Assembly (NCBI GenBank): GCA_963761755.1 | Contig: CAVXIC010000022.1 | Location: forward strand, 1-64,000 | Length of the DNA stretch: 64,000 bases | Origin: CAJXVA01 sp963761755 | GTDB lineage: Bacteria > Myxococcota_A > Polyangia > Nannocystales > Nannocystaceae | Direction: 5' to 3' | In this document: one piece after another, positions 1 to 7,986 of the stretch | Layout of the letters: each line of letters starts with the position of its first letter | How positions within the stretch are numbered: position 1 is the first letter of the stretch | Translations under genes and position numbers: made by a program | Notes under the pieces: model-generated | The model's input: the letters and a program-made list of their open reading frames with translations, nothing else | Databases searched by the model: none | What the model was told of the DNA's origin: nothing

Positions 1-1
1 G

Positions 2-91
2 GGCTGCATCGCGCTGGACGACGCGGACCTCATCGACCTGCGCAGCCGCCTGGGCCAGAGGATGCGGACCCACCTGCTCATCGTGCCGTAG
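2..91 (+). CDS. C-terminal end of a probable L,D-transpeptidase-like (YkuD fold) protein, partial
   Basis: Only the last 29 codons are present; the gene enters from the left edge and stops with TAG at 89-91. The visible peptide starts GCIALDDADLIDL, which resembles the region around the catalytic cysteine of YkuD-fold L,D-transpeptidases (S-x-GCI-x-L, then an acidic helix). If correct, the enzyme cross-links or attaches to peptidoglycan in the periplasm. The frame has the high GC3 typical of the neighbours, so it is very likely coding. The family assignment rests on a short stretch and is tentative. Confidence 0.5.
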   Translation, partial: GCIALDDADLIDLRSRLGQRMRTHLLIVP

Positions 92-167
92 CGATGCGCG
101 TGAAGCGCTGGTGACTTCTCCTTCGTGTCGCGGTGATCGTTCGCATCGGCCGGGGCACTATCGTGTC

Positions 168-551
168 ATGCGCTTGATCTCCTGTTCCTCGTGCGCCCGT
201 CCCATTCGGCGCGGCTATCGCTGTCCTCATTGCGGTCGGTCGGCCCACTTGCCCTTGGCCGTCGCCGTGCTCTCCCTGGGCGCCCTGGTCGGATGCGACC
301 CAGAAATTGAGCCCGCCTACGGTGTCGCCACCGGCGAGGTCATGAGCTCCGGAGGGGCACCGAGCACTGACGGCGACACGGACACGGACACGGACACGGA
401 CACCGACGGCACAACTGGAGACTCGACGACCTCGACCGGCGCCGACGAGACGACCGGCGGCAGCGGCGACTCCAGCTCCGGGGGCAGCAGCTCCGGCGGG
501 TCCTCGTCGTCGAGCGGAGGCACCGGGGGAAGCAGCACCACCGGGGGCTAG
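168..551 (+). CDS. Small lipoprotein with zinc-ribbon-like N-terminus and low-complexity tail
   Basis: About 127 residues from the ATG at 168; an upstream ATG at 111 would add residues that do not look like a signal peptide. The N-terminus has two CxxC pairs (CSSC and CPHC) in a short zinc-ribbon-like segment. A hydrophobic stretch and a lipobox ending SLGALVGC follow, so the mature protein should be lipid-anchored. The rest is almost entirely linker: Asp-Thr repeats, then Ser/Gly/Thr. This cysteine-knuckle plus transmembrane plus linker layout recurs in small Nannocystineae surface proteins (family knowledge). No catalytic domain is visible. The stop codon lies inside the left arm of the palindrome that follows. 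Confidence 0.7.
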   Translation: MRLISCSSCARPIRRGYRCPHCGRSAHLPLAVAVLSLGALVGCDPEIEPAYGVATGEVMSSGGAPSTDGDTDTDTDTDTDGTTGDSTTSTGADETTGGSGDSSSGGSSSGGSSSSSGGTGGSSTTGG

Positions 552-716
552 AGCGGCGACCAGTTTGATTCCGGGTGCTGAGGTGCGTCTGGGGCCGTTC
601 CTGGGTAGGAGCGTGGCCGAAGTTGTGTCGGGCACACCACGAGCGCCGCGCGACACCGTCAGGTGCGGCCCCAGGCGTGCATCAGCGCATGGAATCAAAC
701 TGATCGCCGCTCTAGC
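547..716. repeat. Long imperfect palindrome between convergent genes
   Basis: Left end 547-572 and the reverse complement of right end 691-716 match over 26 bases with one mismatch (GCTAGAGCGGCGA at the tip). Similarity continues more weakly inward, with a GGGGCCG match near 591-597. The arms flank about 120 bases. It lies between the lipoprotein gene and the convergent LysR gene, and its left arm includes the lipoprotein stop codon. It could be a large bidirectional terminator or a MITE-like element. No transposase is nearby and no flanking target duplication was seen. Confidence 0.6.
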
Positions 717-725
717 AGCCCGTGC

Positions 726-1604
726 TCAAGACGATGAGCGGCCAAACCGTTCTTGGACGTGATCGGCGAGGGCCTCGACGAAGCAGCGGGTCTTGGCCGG
801 CACCAGGCGCCGGCTCGGGTAGACCACCCAGAGATCGCGGGTGGGGGACGGTTCGCTCTCGAAGACCCGCTCGAGGCGACCGTCGGAGAGCGGCTCGGCG
901 ACGACGAACCAAGGAAGGCGGGCCAACCCGCAGCCTTCGAGCACAGCGGCCGCCACCGCCTGCAGGTCATCGACCACCAGCGTCGGGCCCACGGGTATCG
1001 CACGCCCATCGATCGTCCACGTCTCGTCCTCACGGAAGCCGACGACGGGATAGTTTCGCAGCTGCGCCGGTGCGGGCACTCCGCGCTCCCGAATGAACGC
1101 GGCGCTGCCGACGTACACCAGCCGCTCCGCTCCGAGCTTGCGGCGGACCAGCGACGAGTCGTCCAGATCCCCGATCCGCACCGCGGCGTCGAAGCCCTCC
1201 TCGACCAGGTTCACCCTCCGGTCGGTGAGGTGGGCCTGGATGCTGAGGTCGGGATGCGAGCGCAGGAGTCGCGCGGCAACGGGCGCCAAGAAGAGCCGCC
1301 CAAAGGCTCCAGGGACCGACACCCGCAGACGTCCCGCTGGGCGTCCTTGCATCCCGGCGAGTTCGGCCTCGGCCTCGCGGATCACCTCGAAGACCTCGCG
1401 GCTTCGCTCGAACAGCCGGCGGCCCGCGTCCGTGGGGTGCAGCGTTCGGGTGGTGCGATCGAGCAGACGGACGTCGAGTTCAGCCTCGAGCCTCGCGATC
1501 TGCTCACTGACCGCCTGACGGCTGATGTTGAGCTCCCGTGCGGCGCCCGAAAAGCTGCCGGCACGCACCACGCCATGGAACAGCAGCAACCGGTTCACGT
1601 CCAT
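726..1604 (-). CDS. LysR-family transcriptional regulator
   Basis: About 292 residues from the ATG at 1604 (MDVNRLLLFHGVV). A longer frame to 1640 would run through the palindrome at 1625-1641, so the shorter start is preferred. Residues 1-60 form the winged helix-turn-helix (SFSGAARELNISRQAVSEQI); the remainder is the periplasmic-binding-like effector domain. It belongs to the CrgA/AaeR-like group that usually regulates a divergent gene. Here the divergent partner is the SnoaL-like/SDR operon at 1701-2821, about 100 bp away, so it probably controls that operon and itself. The ligand cannot be read from sequence. Confidence 0.9.
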   Translation of the reverse strand: MDVNRLLLFHGVVRAGSFSGAARELNISRQAVSEQIARLEAELDVRLLDRTTRTLHPTDAGRRLFERSREVFEVIREAEAELAGMQGRPAGRLRVSVPGAFGRLFLAPVAARLLRSHPDLSIQAHLTDRRVNLVEEGFDAAVRIGDLDDSSLVRRKLGAERLVYVGSAAFIRERGVPAPAQLRNYPVVGFREDETWTIDGRAIPVGPTLVVDDLQAVAAAVLEGCGLARLPWFVVAEPLSDGRLERVFESEPSPTRDLWVVYPSRRLVPAKTRCFVEALADHVQERFGRSSS

Positions 1605-1624
1605 CCGCGCATTGTCAGCCGTTG

Positions 1625-1641
1625 GTTGACAGAGTGTCAAC
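1625..1641. promoter_or_regulatory. Candidate LysR operator (T-N11-A dyad)
   Basis: GTTGACAGAGTGTCAAC is a perfect 6-bp inverted repeat with a 5-bp spacer. It contains TTGAC-N5-GTCAA, which fits the T-N11-A LysR consensus. It sits between the start of the LysR gene (1604) and the divergent SnoaL-like gene (1701), where an autoregulatory and activation site is expected. Confidence 0.6.
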
Positions 1642-1700
1642 GAGGCAGGGCATTGTCCTGGCTAGGCGGCGGCCTAGGCTAGCGAACGAAAGAGCCCACG

Positions 1701-2153
1701 ATGATCAGCCCAACCGACGAACGCGAAATCCGCAACCTCGTATCCCGCTACAACCTCACCACCGACTCTGCCGATGCGGACGGGTTCATGGAGTGCTGGG
1801 TGGAGCCCAGTGAATTTGGTGGCTATGAAAGCGGCCCCTTCGGGTCGATGAAGACGTGGGACGAACTGTACGCGTTCGAGAAAGAACACGTCGGCCCCGG
1901 CGGCATGGCCAACGGCAAGCGGCATCAGGTCACGAACCTCTTCATCGATGTCGTCTCCGCCGACGAGGTTCGGGTGACGCATGACCTCATGGTGCTCGAG
2001 GTTGCGGCGGAGCCCCGCATCATTGCCACGGGTCGGTATTCCGAAGGGGTGGTCGTGCGCACCCCGAAGGGGTGGCGATTCAAGTCGCGCAAGCTCGACG
2101 TGGACCCTGGCTTCTTCATCATCGCGAAGCAGTGGGAAGAGGCCGGCCAATGA
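1701..2153 (+). CDS. SnoaL-like / NTF2-fold protein
   Basis: 150 residues. The start MISPTDEREIRNLVSRYNLTT, with an acidic loop and FMECW, matches the SnoaL_4/NTF2-like cone fold found in polyketide cyclases, dehydratases and ring-hydroxylating dioxygenase beta subunits. The later strands (QVTNLFIDVVSADEVRVTHD, then YSEGVVVRTPKGWRFKSRK) fit the curved sheet of that fold. AAAGAG lies upstream as a ribosome site. Its stop overlaps the start of the SDR gene (ATGA), so the two are translationally coupled. Substrate unknown; a small-molecule transformation with the SDR under LysR control is the simplest inference. Confidence 0.75.
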   Translation: MISPTDEREIRNLVSRYNLTTDSADADGFMECWVEPSEFGGYESGPFGSMKTWDELYAFEKEHVGPGGMANGKRHQVTNLFIDVVSADEVRVTHDLMVLEVAAEPRIIATGRYSEGVVVRTPKGWRFKSRKLDVDPGFFIIAKQWEEAGQ

Positions 2154-2821
2154 GCGCCCTGGAAGGAAAGCGCGTCGTGGTGTTCGGCGCGTCGGGGAAC
2201 GTGGGGCACGGAGCGGCCCACGCCATGCTGGACGCCGGAGCCCGCGTGGTGGCGCCCACCCGAACCGAAGGGGGCGCTCGGGCGCTCGAGGAGACCTTCT
2301 CCGGGCGGGCCTTCGAGGCGGTGGTCGGCGACATCAGCGACCCGCAGAGGGCGCCCGAACTTGCCGAGCGCGTCGCAGCAGGAGGCGCGATCGATCACGT
2401 GTTCGTGTCGCTGGGGCCGTGGTGGCAGGGAGGCCGGGTCGCGGACCAGGACCCTGCCCAGTGGACCCGGGTTCGCGCGATGCTGCTCGATGGGCACGTG
2501 CACGCGGCCACGCTGTTCTTGCCGCTGCTCGAAGCGCACGGCGGCGGCTCGTATACGATCGTGACCGGCATGGGTGCCCATCACCCGATGCCCGGAACGA
2601 GCCTCCTGTTCATCGCTACCGGCGGGGTGCTCTCGCTCTCCAAGGTGCTCCGCACCGAACACGAAGGCGCCACCGTGCGGGTCAACGAGTTGCTCATCTC
2701 GGCGCGCATCGAGAAGACGCCGCGAGCTGGAGTCGTCCCTTCGGCCACCTTCGGAGAGGCGGCGGTCGCGATCGCCACCGGCAGCGTCTCGGGGCAGGTC
2801 GTGAAGTACCCCGCGGGGTAG
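2150..2821 (+). CDS. Short-chain dehydrogenase/reductase-like protein lacking the YxxxK motif
   Basis: 223 residues from the ATG at 2150, overlapping the previous stop as ATGA; a longer in-frame start would run inside the upstream gene. The N-terminus has an NAD(P)-binding Rossmann motif (VVVFGASGNVGHGAA), and GDISD follows at the cofactor-contact position. The usual catalytic Tyr-x-x-x-Lys is absent: the matching stretch reads GTSLLFIATGGVLSLSK. The protein may be a non-classical SDR, a binding protein or an atypical reductase. It is shorter than the usual 250 residues. Coupling to the SnoaL-like protein suggests a shared substrate. Confidence 0.75.
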   Translation: MSALEGKRVVVFGASGNVGHGAAHAMLDAGARVVAPTRTEGGARALEETFSGRAFEAVVGDISDPQRAPELAERVAAGGAIDHVFVSLGPWWQGGRVADQDPAQWTRVRAMLLDGHVHAATLFLPLLEAHGGGSYTIVTGMGAHHPMPGTSLLFIATGGVLSLSKVLRTEHEGATVRVNELLISARIEKTPRAGVVPSATFGEAAVAIATGSVSGQVVKYPAG

Positions 2822-2862
2822 CCCGGGCCTGTCCGGAGGCGCAAGCGAATGGGCCCCGGGCT
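2820..2862. terminator. Candidate bidirectional terminator
   Basis: AGCCCGGGCC at 2820-2829 can pair with GGGCCCCGGGCT at 2851-2862, with a small inner GCCT/AGGC hairpin. It lies between the convergent SDR and amidohydrolase genes. No strong T-run follows, so efficiency is uncertain. Confidence 0.4.
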
Positions 2863-2923
2863 GGGTTGGCTCGACGAGAAGAAACACCGCGCGGGCCGCC
2901 AGGCGGCATTGACGCGCGGCAGG

Positions 2924-4174
2924 TCACCGCACGCCGGCGCGCTCGAGCATGGCGTGCAGGAGCACGTTGCAGCCCGCGGTGATGTGCTCGGGCTTGGCGT
3001 CTTCGATCTCGTTGTGGCTGATGCCGTCCTTGCACGGGATGAAGATCATGCCGGCGGGCGCCAGGCGGGCCATGTAGATGGCGTCGTGACCGGCGCCCGA
3101 GACGACGCGCATGTTCGAGTAGCCGAGTCGCTCGGCGGCGCCTTGGACCGCCCTGACACACTCCTCGTGGAAGGGCTGGGCCGCATACTCGGAGACGACC
3201 TCCAGCTCGATGGGCAGGCCCGACTCGCGCTGCACGTCGGCGATCACGCTGCGCAGGTCCGCGTCCATCGCGTCGACCAGCTCGTTGCTGCTGTTGCGCA
3301 GGTCGACCGAGAACTTGACCTGGCCGGGGATGACGTTGCGACTGTTGGGATGGACCGACACGTTGCCCACCGTGCCCCGGCCGTGCGGCGGGTGGCGGTG
3401 TGCGATCGCGACGACCTCTTGGATGAGCTTCGCGGCGATCTGCATCGCGTCCTTGCGCAGCGCCATCGGGGTGGGGCCTGCGTGGGCCTCCATGCCCGTG
3501 ACCGTGCAGTCGTACCAGCGGATCCCGAGCACGCCGGGCACGACGCCGATCACCACGTCATTGTCCTCGAGGACGGGGCCCTGCTCGATGTGGGTCTCGA
3601 AGTAGGCGCCGATCGGGTGGTCGCCGGGCTCTTCGTCTCCGATGTAGCCGATGCGCTCGAGCTCGGCCTGCACGGAGTGGCCCTCGGCGTCCGTGGCCGC
3701 GTAGGCGTGCTCGAGCGAGAACGCCTTGGCGAACACGCCCGAGCCCATCATCACCGGAACGAAGCGAGAGCCTTCTTCGTTGGTCCAGAACGCGACCTCG
3801 ATCGGCGCCTCGGTCTGGATGCCGTGGTCGTCGAGCGTGCGAACGACCTCGAGTCCGGCCAGCACGCCGTAGTTGCCATCGAACTTGCCGCCGGTCGGCT
3901 GCGTGTCGATGTGGCTTCCCGTGACGATCGGCGGCAGGTCGTCGTTGGTGCCCGCGCGCCGCAAGAAGCCGTTCCCAATCTTGTCGACCGTGACCGTCAT
4001 CCCGGCCTCCTTCGCCCAGCCGATCACGAGATCACGGCCCTGCTTGTCGAGGTCGGTCAGCGCCAGTCGGCACACGCCACCCTTGGGGGTCGCTCCGATC
4101 TCGGCCAATTGCATGAGGGACTGCCACAGGCGTTCGCCGTTGACACGAAGCTCGTCGATCGTCGCGTTGGCCAT
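2924..4174 (-). CDS. M20-family amidohydrolase (N-carbamoyl-L-amino acid hydrolase / beta-ureidopropionase type)
   Basis: 416 residues from the ATG at 4174; a GTG four codons upstream is also possible. Family hallmarks: GSHIDTQPTGGKFDG with the first metal ligands, the bridging TNEEGSRF acidic motif, ETHIEQGP, and the dimerisation-domain segment TGMEAHAGPTPM. This metal-dependent cytosolic group hydrolyses N-carbamoyl amino acids, ureidoglycolate or allantoate in pyrimidine, purine or hydantoin breakdown. GGKFDGNYGVLAGLEV is closest to hydantoinase-pathway and beta-ureidopropionase members. No other catabolic genes are adjacent, so the exact substrate is open. Confidence 0.9.
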   Translation of the reverse strand: MANATIDELRVNGERLWQSLMQLAEIGATPKGGVCRLALTDLDKQGRDLVIGWAKEAGMTVTVDKIGNGFLRRAGTNDDLPPIVTGSHIDTQPTGGKFDGNYGVLAGLEVVRTLDDHGIQTEAPIEVAFWTNEEGSRFVPVMMGSGVFAKAFSLEHAYAATDAEGHSVQAELERIGYIGDEEPGDHPIGAYFETHIEQGPVLEDNDVVIGVVPGVLGIRWYDCTVTGMEAHAGPTPMALRKDAMQIAAKLIQEVVAIAHRHPPHGRGTVGNVSVHPNSRNVIPGQVKFSVDLRNSSNELVDAMDADLRSVIADVQRESGLPIELEVVSEYAAQPFHEECVRAVQGAAERLGYSNMRVVSGAGHDAIYMARLAPAGMIFIPCKDGISHNEIEDAKPEHITAGCNVLLHAMLERAGVR

Positions 4175-4323
4175 CGTTTCGGGCACACCGTACCACCCGA
4201 GGCGCCGGTGGCTCAGGGCCTGCGGTCCGCAGCTGGATTCTCCGGGCTGGATTCTTCGGGGAATGAAGACCCGACCCCAAGCCCCGGGGCTTTCGCTGGT
4301 ACCGAAGCCGTTTCAACGCTCGG

Positions 4324-4914
4324 TCAGTCGAGATAGCCCACGCAGAGGCGAACGAGCTCGTCGGTGGCCGCCGCCGGCTCGGGGCTGCCCAGCACGGCCT
4401 CGTGCACTCCTGCGCCCATGGCTGCTGCGAGGATTCCGGCCTTGATCGCAGGCTGCTCGAGCTCGGGCCGCAAGCGTTGCATGTGTCCCATGAGGTCATC
4501 GCGGACGGCGTCTCGGAGGTGCTCGACCCGTGAGCGGATCGCGGGGCTTGCCGTGATGTGCTCCTCGAACAGGGCGTGTACCGCCGGGTGTCGACGGTGG
4601 TGTCTGGCGATCGCATCGACGTAGGCGCGAACGATGACGCCGAGCTCGGTCTCCTCGGCCAACGCGACGCGAAGCTGGTTCAGCAGCGCTTCGCCTTGGT
4701 CCAGATGCCGCATCGCGACAGCCTCGAGCAGCGCCTGCTTGTCGGCGAAGTACTGATACACGGACCCGACGGAGACGCCGGCCGTCTCGGCGATCCGATT
4801 GGTGGTGGCGTCGAGTCCCTCCACTTCGAAAACGCGAGCAGCGCCCTCGATGATCGCGTCCACCATGGCGACCGATCGGCTCTGACGAGGCGTTCTGCGG
4901 GGTTTGTCGGGCAT
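4324..4914 (-). CDS. TetR/AcrR-family transcriptional repressor
   Basis: 196 residues from the ATG at 4914 (MPDKPRRTPRQSRSVAMVDAI). The first 60 residues are the TetR helix-turn-helix: AIIEGAARVFEVEGLDATT, then IAETAGVSVGSVYQYFADK. The rest is an all-helical ligand-binding and dimer domain. It is divergent from the CPBP-family gene that starts at 4973, with only 58 bp between starts, so it probably represses both. A much longer open frame upstream on this strand is an antisense shadow of the CPBP gene and was not used. Confidence 0.9.
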   Translation of the reverse strand: MPDKPRRTPRQSRSVAMVDAIIEGAARVFEVEGLDATTNRIAETAGVSVGSVYQYFADKQALLEAVAMRHLDQGEALLNQLRVALAEETELGVIVRAYVDAIARHHRRHPAVHALFEEHITASPAIRSRVEHLRDAVRDDLMGHMQRLRPELEQPAIKAGILAAAMGAGVHEAVLGSPEPAAATDELVRLCVGYLD

Positions 4915-4972
4915 CGGGAAGGGGTGGAACGCGAGTAACGGCGGGCCGCCGACGGTACCATGCTGCAGGGGC

Positions 4973-5695
4973 ATGGCGGCCCCATCCCCCATCGGCTTCG
5001 TCGGTACCTTCGTTCGCTTTGCGGTCCCGACCGCCGCGCTGCTCTTGGTGTTCGAACTCGTCATCCCAGCGCTCTCCCAAACCGGGCTTCGGATGCCGCT
5101 GCCATGGTTCGCTGGAGGAGCCGTCGTCTTCGCGGGGATGGCCGCCGCCGCTGTGTTCACCCTGAGGGCCGAGGGCGTGCGGTGGTCCTGGTCGAGCGTG
5201 GCATCGCGGCTGCGGCTGCGACCGATGGACCGTGCGGACTGGCTGTGGTCGCTCGGCGCGGTGGCGGCGATCGGAGCCCTCATCGGGTTGACCATGGGGC
5301 TTGCGAGCATCGTGACGTCGACGTTGGGGCTACCGGCGATCGCCCCGACCCCCGAAGCGCTCGCGTTCGAGCCACTGAAGTCCGGTGAGCGATGGATTCT
5401 CCTGGTTTGGCTCCCGTTTTGGGTCATGAACATCGTCGGCGAGGAGCTGTGGTGGCGCGGCGTCATCCTGCCCCGGCAAGCGCTGGCCTTCGGCGGACGC
5501 ACATGGTGGGTTCACGCGCTGGGATGGCTCGCGTTCCATCTCGCCTTCGGGATTCAAATGTTGCTGTTCGTCGCGCCGATCGTCTTCGTGCAGAGCTGGG
5601 TCTGCGTGCGTCGCCGCAGCACGACCGTGGGCGTGGTCATCCACGGTTTGGTGAACGGTCCCGGGTTCGTCGCCGTCGCACTCGGCTGGCTGTGA
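4973..5695 (+). CDS. CPBP-family intramembrane metalloprotease
   Basis: About 240 residues from the ATG at 4973, with six to eight hydrophobic segments. The CPBP/Abi signature is complete: GEELWWRG with Glu157-Glu158 and a following Arg, His189 in a later helix, and HGLVNGP with His224 and Asn228. The family includes Rce1-like CAAX proteases and bacterial proteins acting in immunity, stress or peptide processing. The divergent TetR gene suggests inducible expression. No bacteriocin gene is adjacent, so the substrate is unknown. Confidence 0.85.
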   Translation: MAAPSPIGFVGTFVRFAVPTAALLLVFELVIPALSQTGLRMPLPWFAGGAVVFAGMAAAAVFTLRAEGVRWSWSSVASRLRLRPMDRADWLWSLGAVAAIGALIGLTMGLASIVTSTLGLPAIAPTPEALAFEPLKSGERWILLVWLPFWVMNIVGEELWWRGVILPRQALAFGGRTWWVHALGWLAFHLAFGIQMLLFVAPIVFVQSWVCVRRRSTTVGVVIHGLVNGPGFVAVALGWL

Positions 5696-5909
5696 GCCTG
5701 CGGGGCCATTACACGAGGACGCTCGGCCCGACACGCAGACCGAGTGACTTGGCCTTCCTCGCAACCATGCACCTCGGCGTCCGTGTCTGGCTCGCAAGCG
5801 GAGCGGCACCGAGTCCGTGCAACGGGTCTCGCCGAACGCCGCGCTCATGAAGCGCTCGCGCACCCTCCAGGCACTCATCCTGCTCGTTTCGTTCGAGCGC
5901 AGCGGTCGG

Positions 5910-7022
5910 CTACGATGGCTCTTCGCTCGCGATCTGGCTGACGCGTCGGAGGAGCGCCGTTCTGCCGTGGTGGGCGAGCGTCTGGTGAATGCCGTGGGCC
6001 CAGATCCCCTCGGTCGTGTGGAGGGGCTGGCCGGTGCCGCCATCGAACAAGGCGTAGTACGTGCCGCCGGAGCTGTCGCGGGCGAGCACCCGGATCGAGC
6101 GCAGCGGCGGCTTCGCGAGCAGCTCTCGGGCGAGCACCCCACCTGGGGAGAAACCCACCCCGAGCCCGACGAACGAGGCCAGCCCCAGGGCGGTGAGTGC
6201 ATGGGGGAGCCCCTGCGACTGCGGAACGCCGAAGTCGATGTACAGCGCGCCATTGGGGCCCTGTTGGTATCCGATTGGAGGTCCAAGGAGTTCGGCGAGC
6301 AGCGCGGGGAACTCGGCACCGGTTGCCGCGGCCGCGAAACCATCTCCAAACCCCGCCGGGCCCTGCAGTGGTGCTCGGTGGGCGATGACAGCTCGACCGA
6401 CGAGGTCCAGGGCCTGACCGGCCTCGAGCTCGCCGCGCTGCGTCGCCAAGGCGATCCGGTGCAGAGTCGATTCGATCGCGGGGTCGGCAGCCCACATCTC
6501 GCCGCGAGCCGCCGCAGCTCCGCTGGGATCCGCGCTCGTGGGCCGCACCGCATCCATACCCGGCTCCGCGCGAGTTCCCGGCGGCAACGCACCGAGCGCG
6601 CGGAAGAACTCTCCAAGAGCATCGCGATAGACTTCGATGAGTGAGACCATTCCGCTCGGGCCGTACACCTCGAGGGTGGCACCCTTGAAGAACGACTTCT
6701 CGAACTTCACCGCGCTCATGTGCTCGTAACCCACGGTGGCCGCGAGCGCGTTGCGTTCGTTCTTGACCGATGCGTAGCCGCCGAGCACCAGGCGCGTGTT
6801 GGTCAACGCCAGCACCGCGAGGTGGAGGGTGCCGCGGGGCTGGATGTGAAACCGGACCGCGGCGAGGACGTGCTCGGCGCGGTACAGGTCCAGCCCCGAA
6901 CCTGAGAACGCACAAGCCTCCGACCCCCACGCCGCGGCTTCTGGACCAACCTTCACATTGGTGGGCCCATCGACCGGGACGCTCGAGAGGTGGCGATGAA
7001 TGAGGTCTTGCAGCGCGGCCAT
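5910..7022 (-). CDS. Hypothetical protein with a PH-like N-terminal region
   Basis: About 370 residues from the ATG at 7022 (MAALQDLIHRHL). An open frame reaches 7154, but its extra residues look unstructured. Residues 75-150 (LALTNTRLVLGGYASVKNER and the following strands) resemble a bacterial PH/GRAM-like sheet; this is inference. The rest is Ala/Gly-rich with two hydrophobic stretches near the C-terminal third (LTALGLASFVGLGVGFSPGG). No signal peptide or catalytic motif is visible. It stands alone on the minus strand. The codon bias is clearly coding; the function is not recognised. Confidence 0.7.
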   Translation of the reverse strand: MAALQDLIHRHLSSVPVDGPTNVKVGPEAAAWGSEACAFSGSGLDLYRAEHVLAAVRFHIQPRGTLHLAVLALTNTRLVLGGYASVKNERNALAATVGYEHMSAVKFEKSFFKGATLEVYGPSGMVSLIEVYRDALGEFFRALGALPPGTRAEPGMDAVRPTSADPSGAAAARGEMWAADPAIESTLHRIALATQRGELEAGQALDLVGRAVIAHRAPLQGPAGFGDGFAAAATGAEFPALLAELLGPPIGYQQGPNGALYIDFGVPQSQGLPHALTALGLASFVGLGVGFSPGGVLARELLAKPPLRSIRVLARDSSGGTYYALFDGGTGQPLHTTEGIWAHGIHQTLAHHGRTALLRRVSQIASEEPS

Positions 7023-7535
7023 ATGCGTCAGCAACGTGAGACGGACGCGTGGCCGGTTCGTTGCGGGTGAGATCGTGACGCTTCCGCGGCCTTGCGTACA
7101 GCACAGTGTCGCGATCGGCAGAAAAGGACACCAAGGCACACAAATGCGGGGCACTGAGTGACATTGACCGACATGGTGTCACCGTCATGAGGGCTCGACT
7201 GCTGCTACGGCTGATCAGACCTCGTCGCCCGAGCTGCACCCGCTGGCGAGGCCTGCGCCGAGGTCTGCGCGGCGTTGGCGGCGTTCGCCCTGGGCTCCGT
7301 GTGCAAGGGCTGACCCAGCCCGCCTCGAAGACGTATCAGGCCGCGAACTTGCGCTCGTCTCCGCCCGAGCTTCCGACAGCACGATCGAGCGTCGACACCA
7401 CAGCGCACGTCATCCCGGCGTAGGCGTCTTCGAGAAAAAACTCTGCGCGAAACTGCGAGTCGCATCGTCACCATTACGACCGCGCCCTCACACTCTGCAT
7501 CACGCACGGGATTTGGTCGCGGAAAGAAGTCTCAG
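7023..7535. other. About 510 bp without a convincing gene, upstream of the peptide cluster
   Basis: No frame has both a credible start and coding character. GTGACA at 7158-7163 and TGTCAC at 7177-7182 form an inverted repeat that could be an operator. A frame at 7215-7313 encodes a short Ala/Cys-rich peptide with three cysteines but has no start codon. The segment must carry the promoter of the 7536 gene, but no consensus boxes stand out. Confidence 0.4.
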
Positions 7536-7781
7536 ATGACGAACACAATCCTTTCCATCGTGTCCTCCGCGTTGATCCACATCTTCTCGCCCTCGGCGGC
7601 ATCCGACGCTGCGACCTGCGAGATGCCCGAGGCCCAAGTTCAGGCCGATGAGGTGGCCGTCTCCGACGAACAGGCTGCTCAGGGACCTTGGTATGGTGGA
7701 TACTGCTACAACGATTGCAGCTCCTGCTGGGATCGAAGCGACTGCGGCGGATTCCCCTGCACGGCAATTCGGCTCTGCTAG
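7536..7781 (+). CDS. Putative RiPP precursor peptide with six-cysteine C-terminal core
   Basis: 81 residues. A strong ribosome site GGAAAG (7521-7526) precedes the ATG by 9 bases. Residues 1-50 look like a leader: hydrophobic start (ILSIVSSALIHIF), then an acidic Gln/Glu/Ala stretch. Residues 51-81 look like a core: WYGGYCYND and a Cys/Gly/aromatic-rich tail with cysteines at 57, 61, 64, 70, 75 and 81, the last being the C-terminal residue. One further Cys (28) lies in the leader. Codon use drops in GC3 across the core. It lies 0.5 kb from the ABC exporter of an operon with ATP-grasp and disulfide-forming proteins. Precursor status is inferred, not proven. Confidence 0.65.
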   Translation: MTNTILSIVSSALIHIFSPSAASDAATCEMPEAQVQADEVAVSDEQAAQGPWYGGYCYNDCSSCWDRSDCGGFPCTAIRLC

Positions 7782-7891
7782 TGAGAGCCTCGCGAGGCCT
7801 GGCCCTCGCTCGCCCCAGAGCGTGTCTACGTTGACCAGCTCCAGCAGGTTTCGCGGCGGTCGCTCTGCCAGCTTGTCATTCTTCCAAATGC

Positions 7892-7950
7892 CCCCTTCGT
7901 CAACGATGGGGCTGCGTGAAGGTGTCTCAGCGAGTCGCTGAAACACCTTC
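7892..7950 (+). promoter_or_regulatory. Tandem RNA hairpins between the two precursor genes
   Basis: Hairpin one, 7892-7911, pairs CCCC-T-TCGT with ACGA-T-GGGG around a 2-base loop. Hairpin two, 7918-7950, pairs GAAGGTGT and TCAGCGA with TCGCTGA and ACACCTTC around a single base, with one mismatch. CCTTCGTCAA occurs at 7894-7903 and again at 7947-7956, so the GAAGG of hairpin two could pair with either copy. No T-run follows. It may be a processing, stability or attenuation element for the peptide transcript. Confidence 0.45.
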
Positions 7951-7986
7951 GTCAAAAAGACTGCGCCTATCGGCTATGGCGTTCTT

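Noticed and set aside
7215..7313. Short Ala/Cys-rich frame that could be another precursor
   Set aside because: No start codon after the preceding stop; no ribosome site.
7500..7955. 151-codon minus-strand frame antisense to the first peptide gene
   Set aside because: Its first 55 residues look somewhat protein-like, but it lacks a good ribosome site, and the plus-strand frame has one plus leader/core structure. Kept as a weak alternative only.
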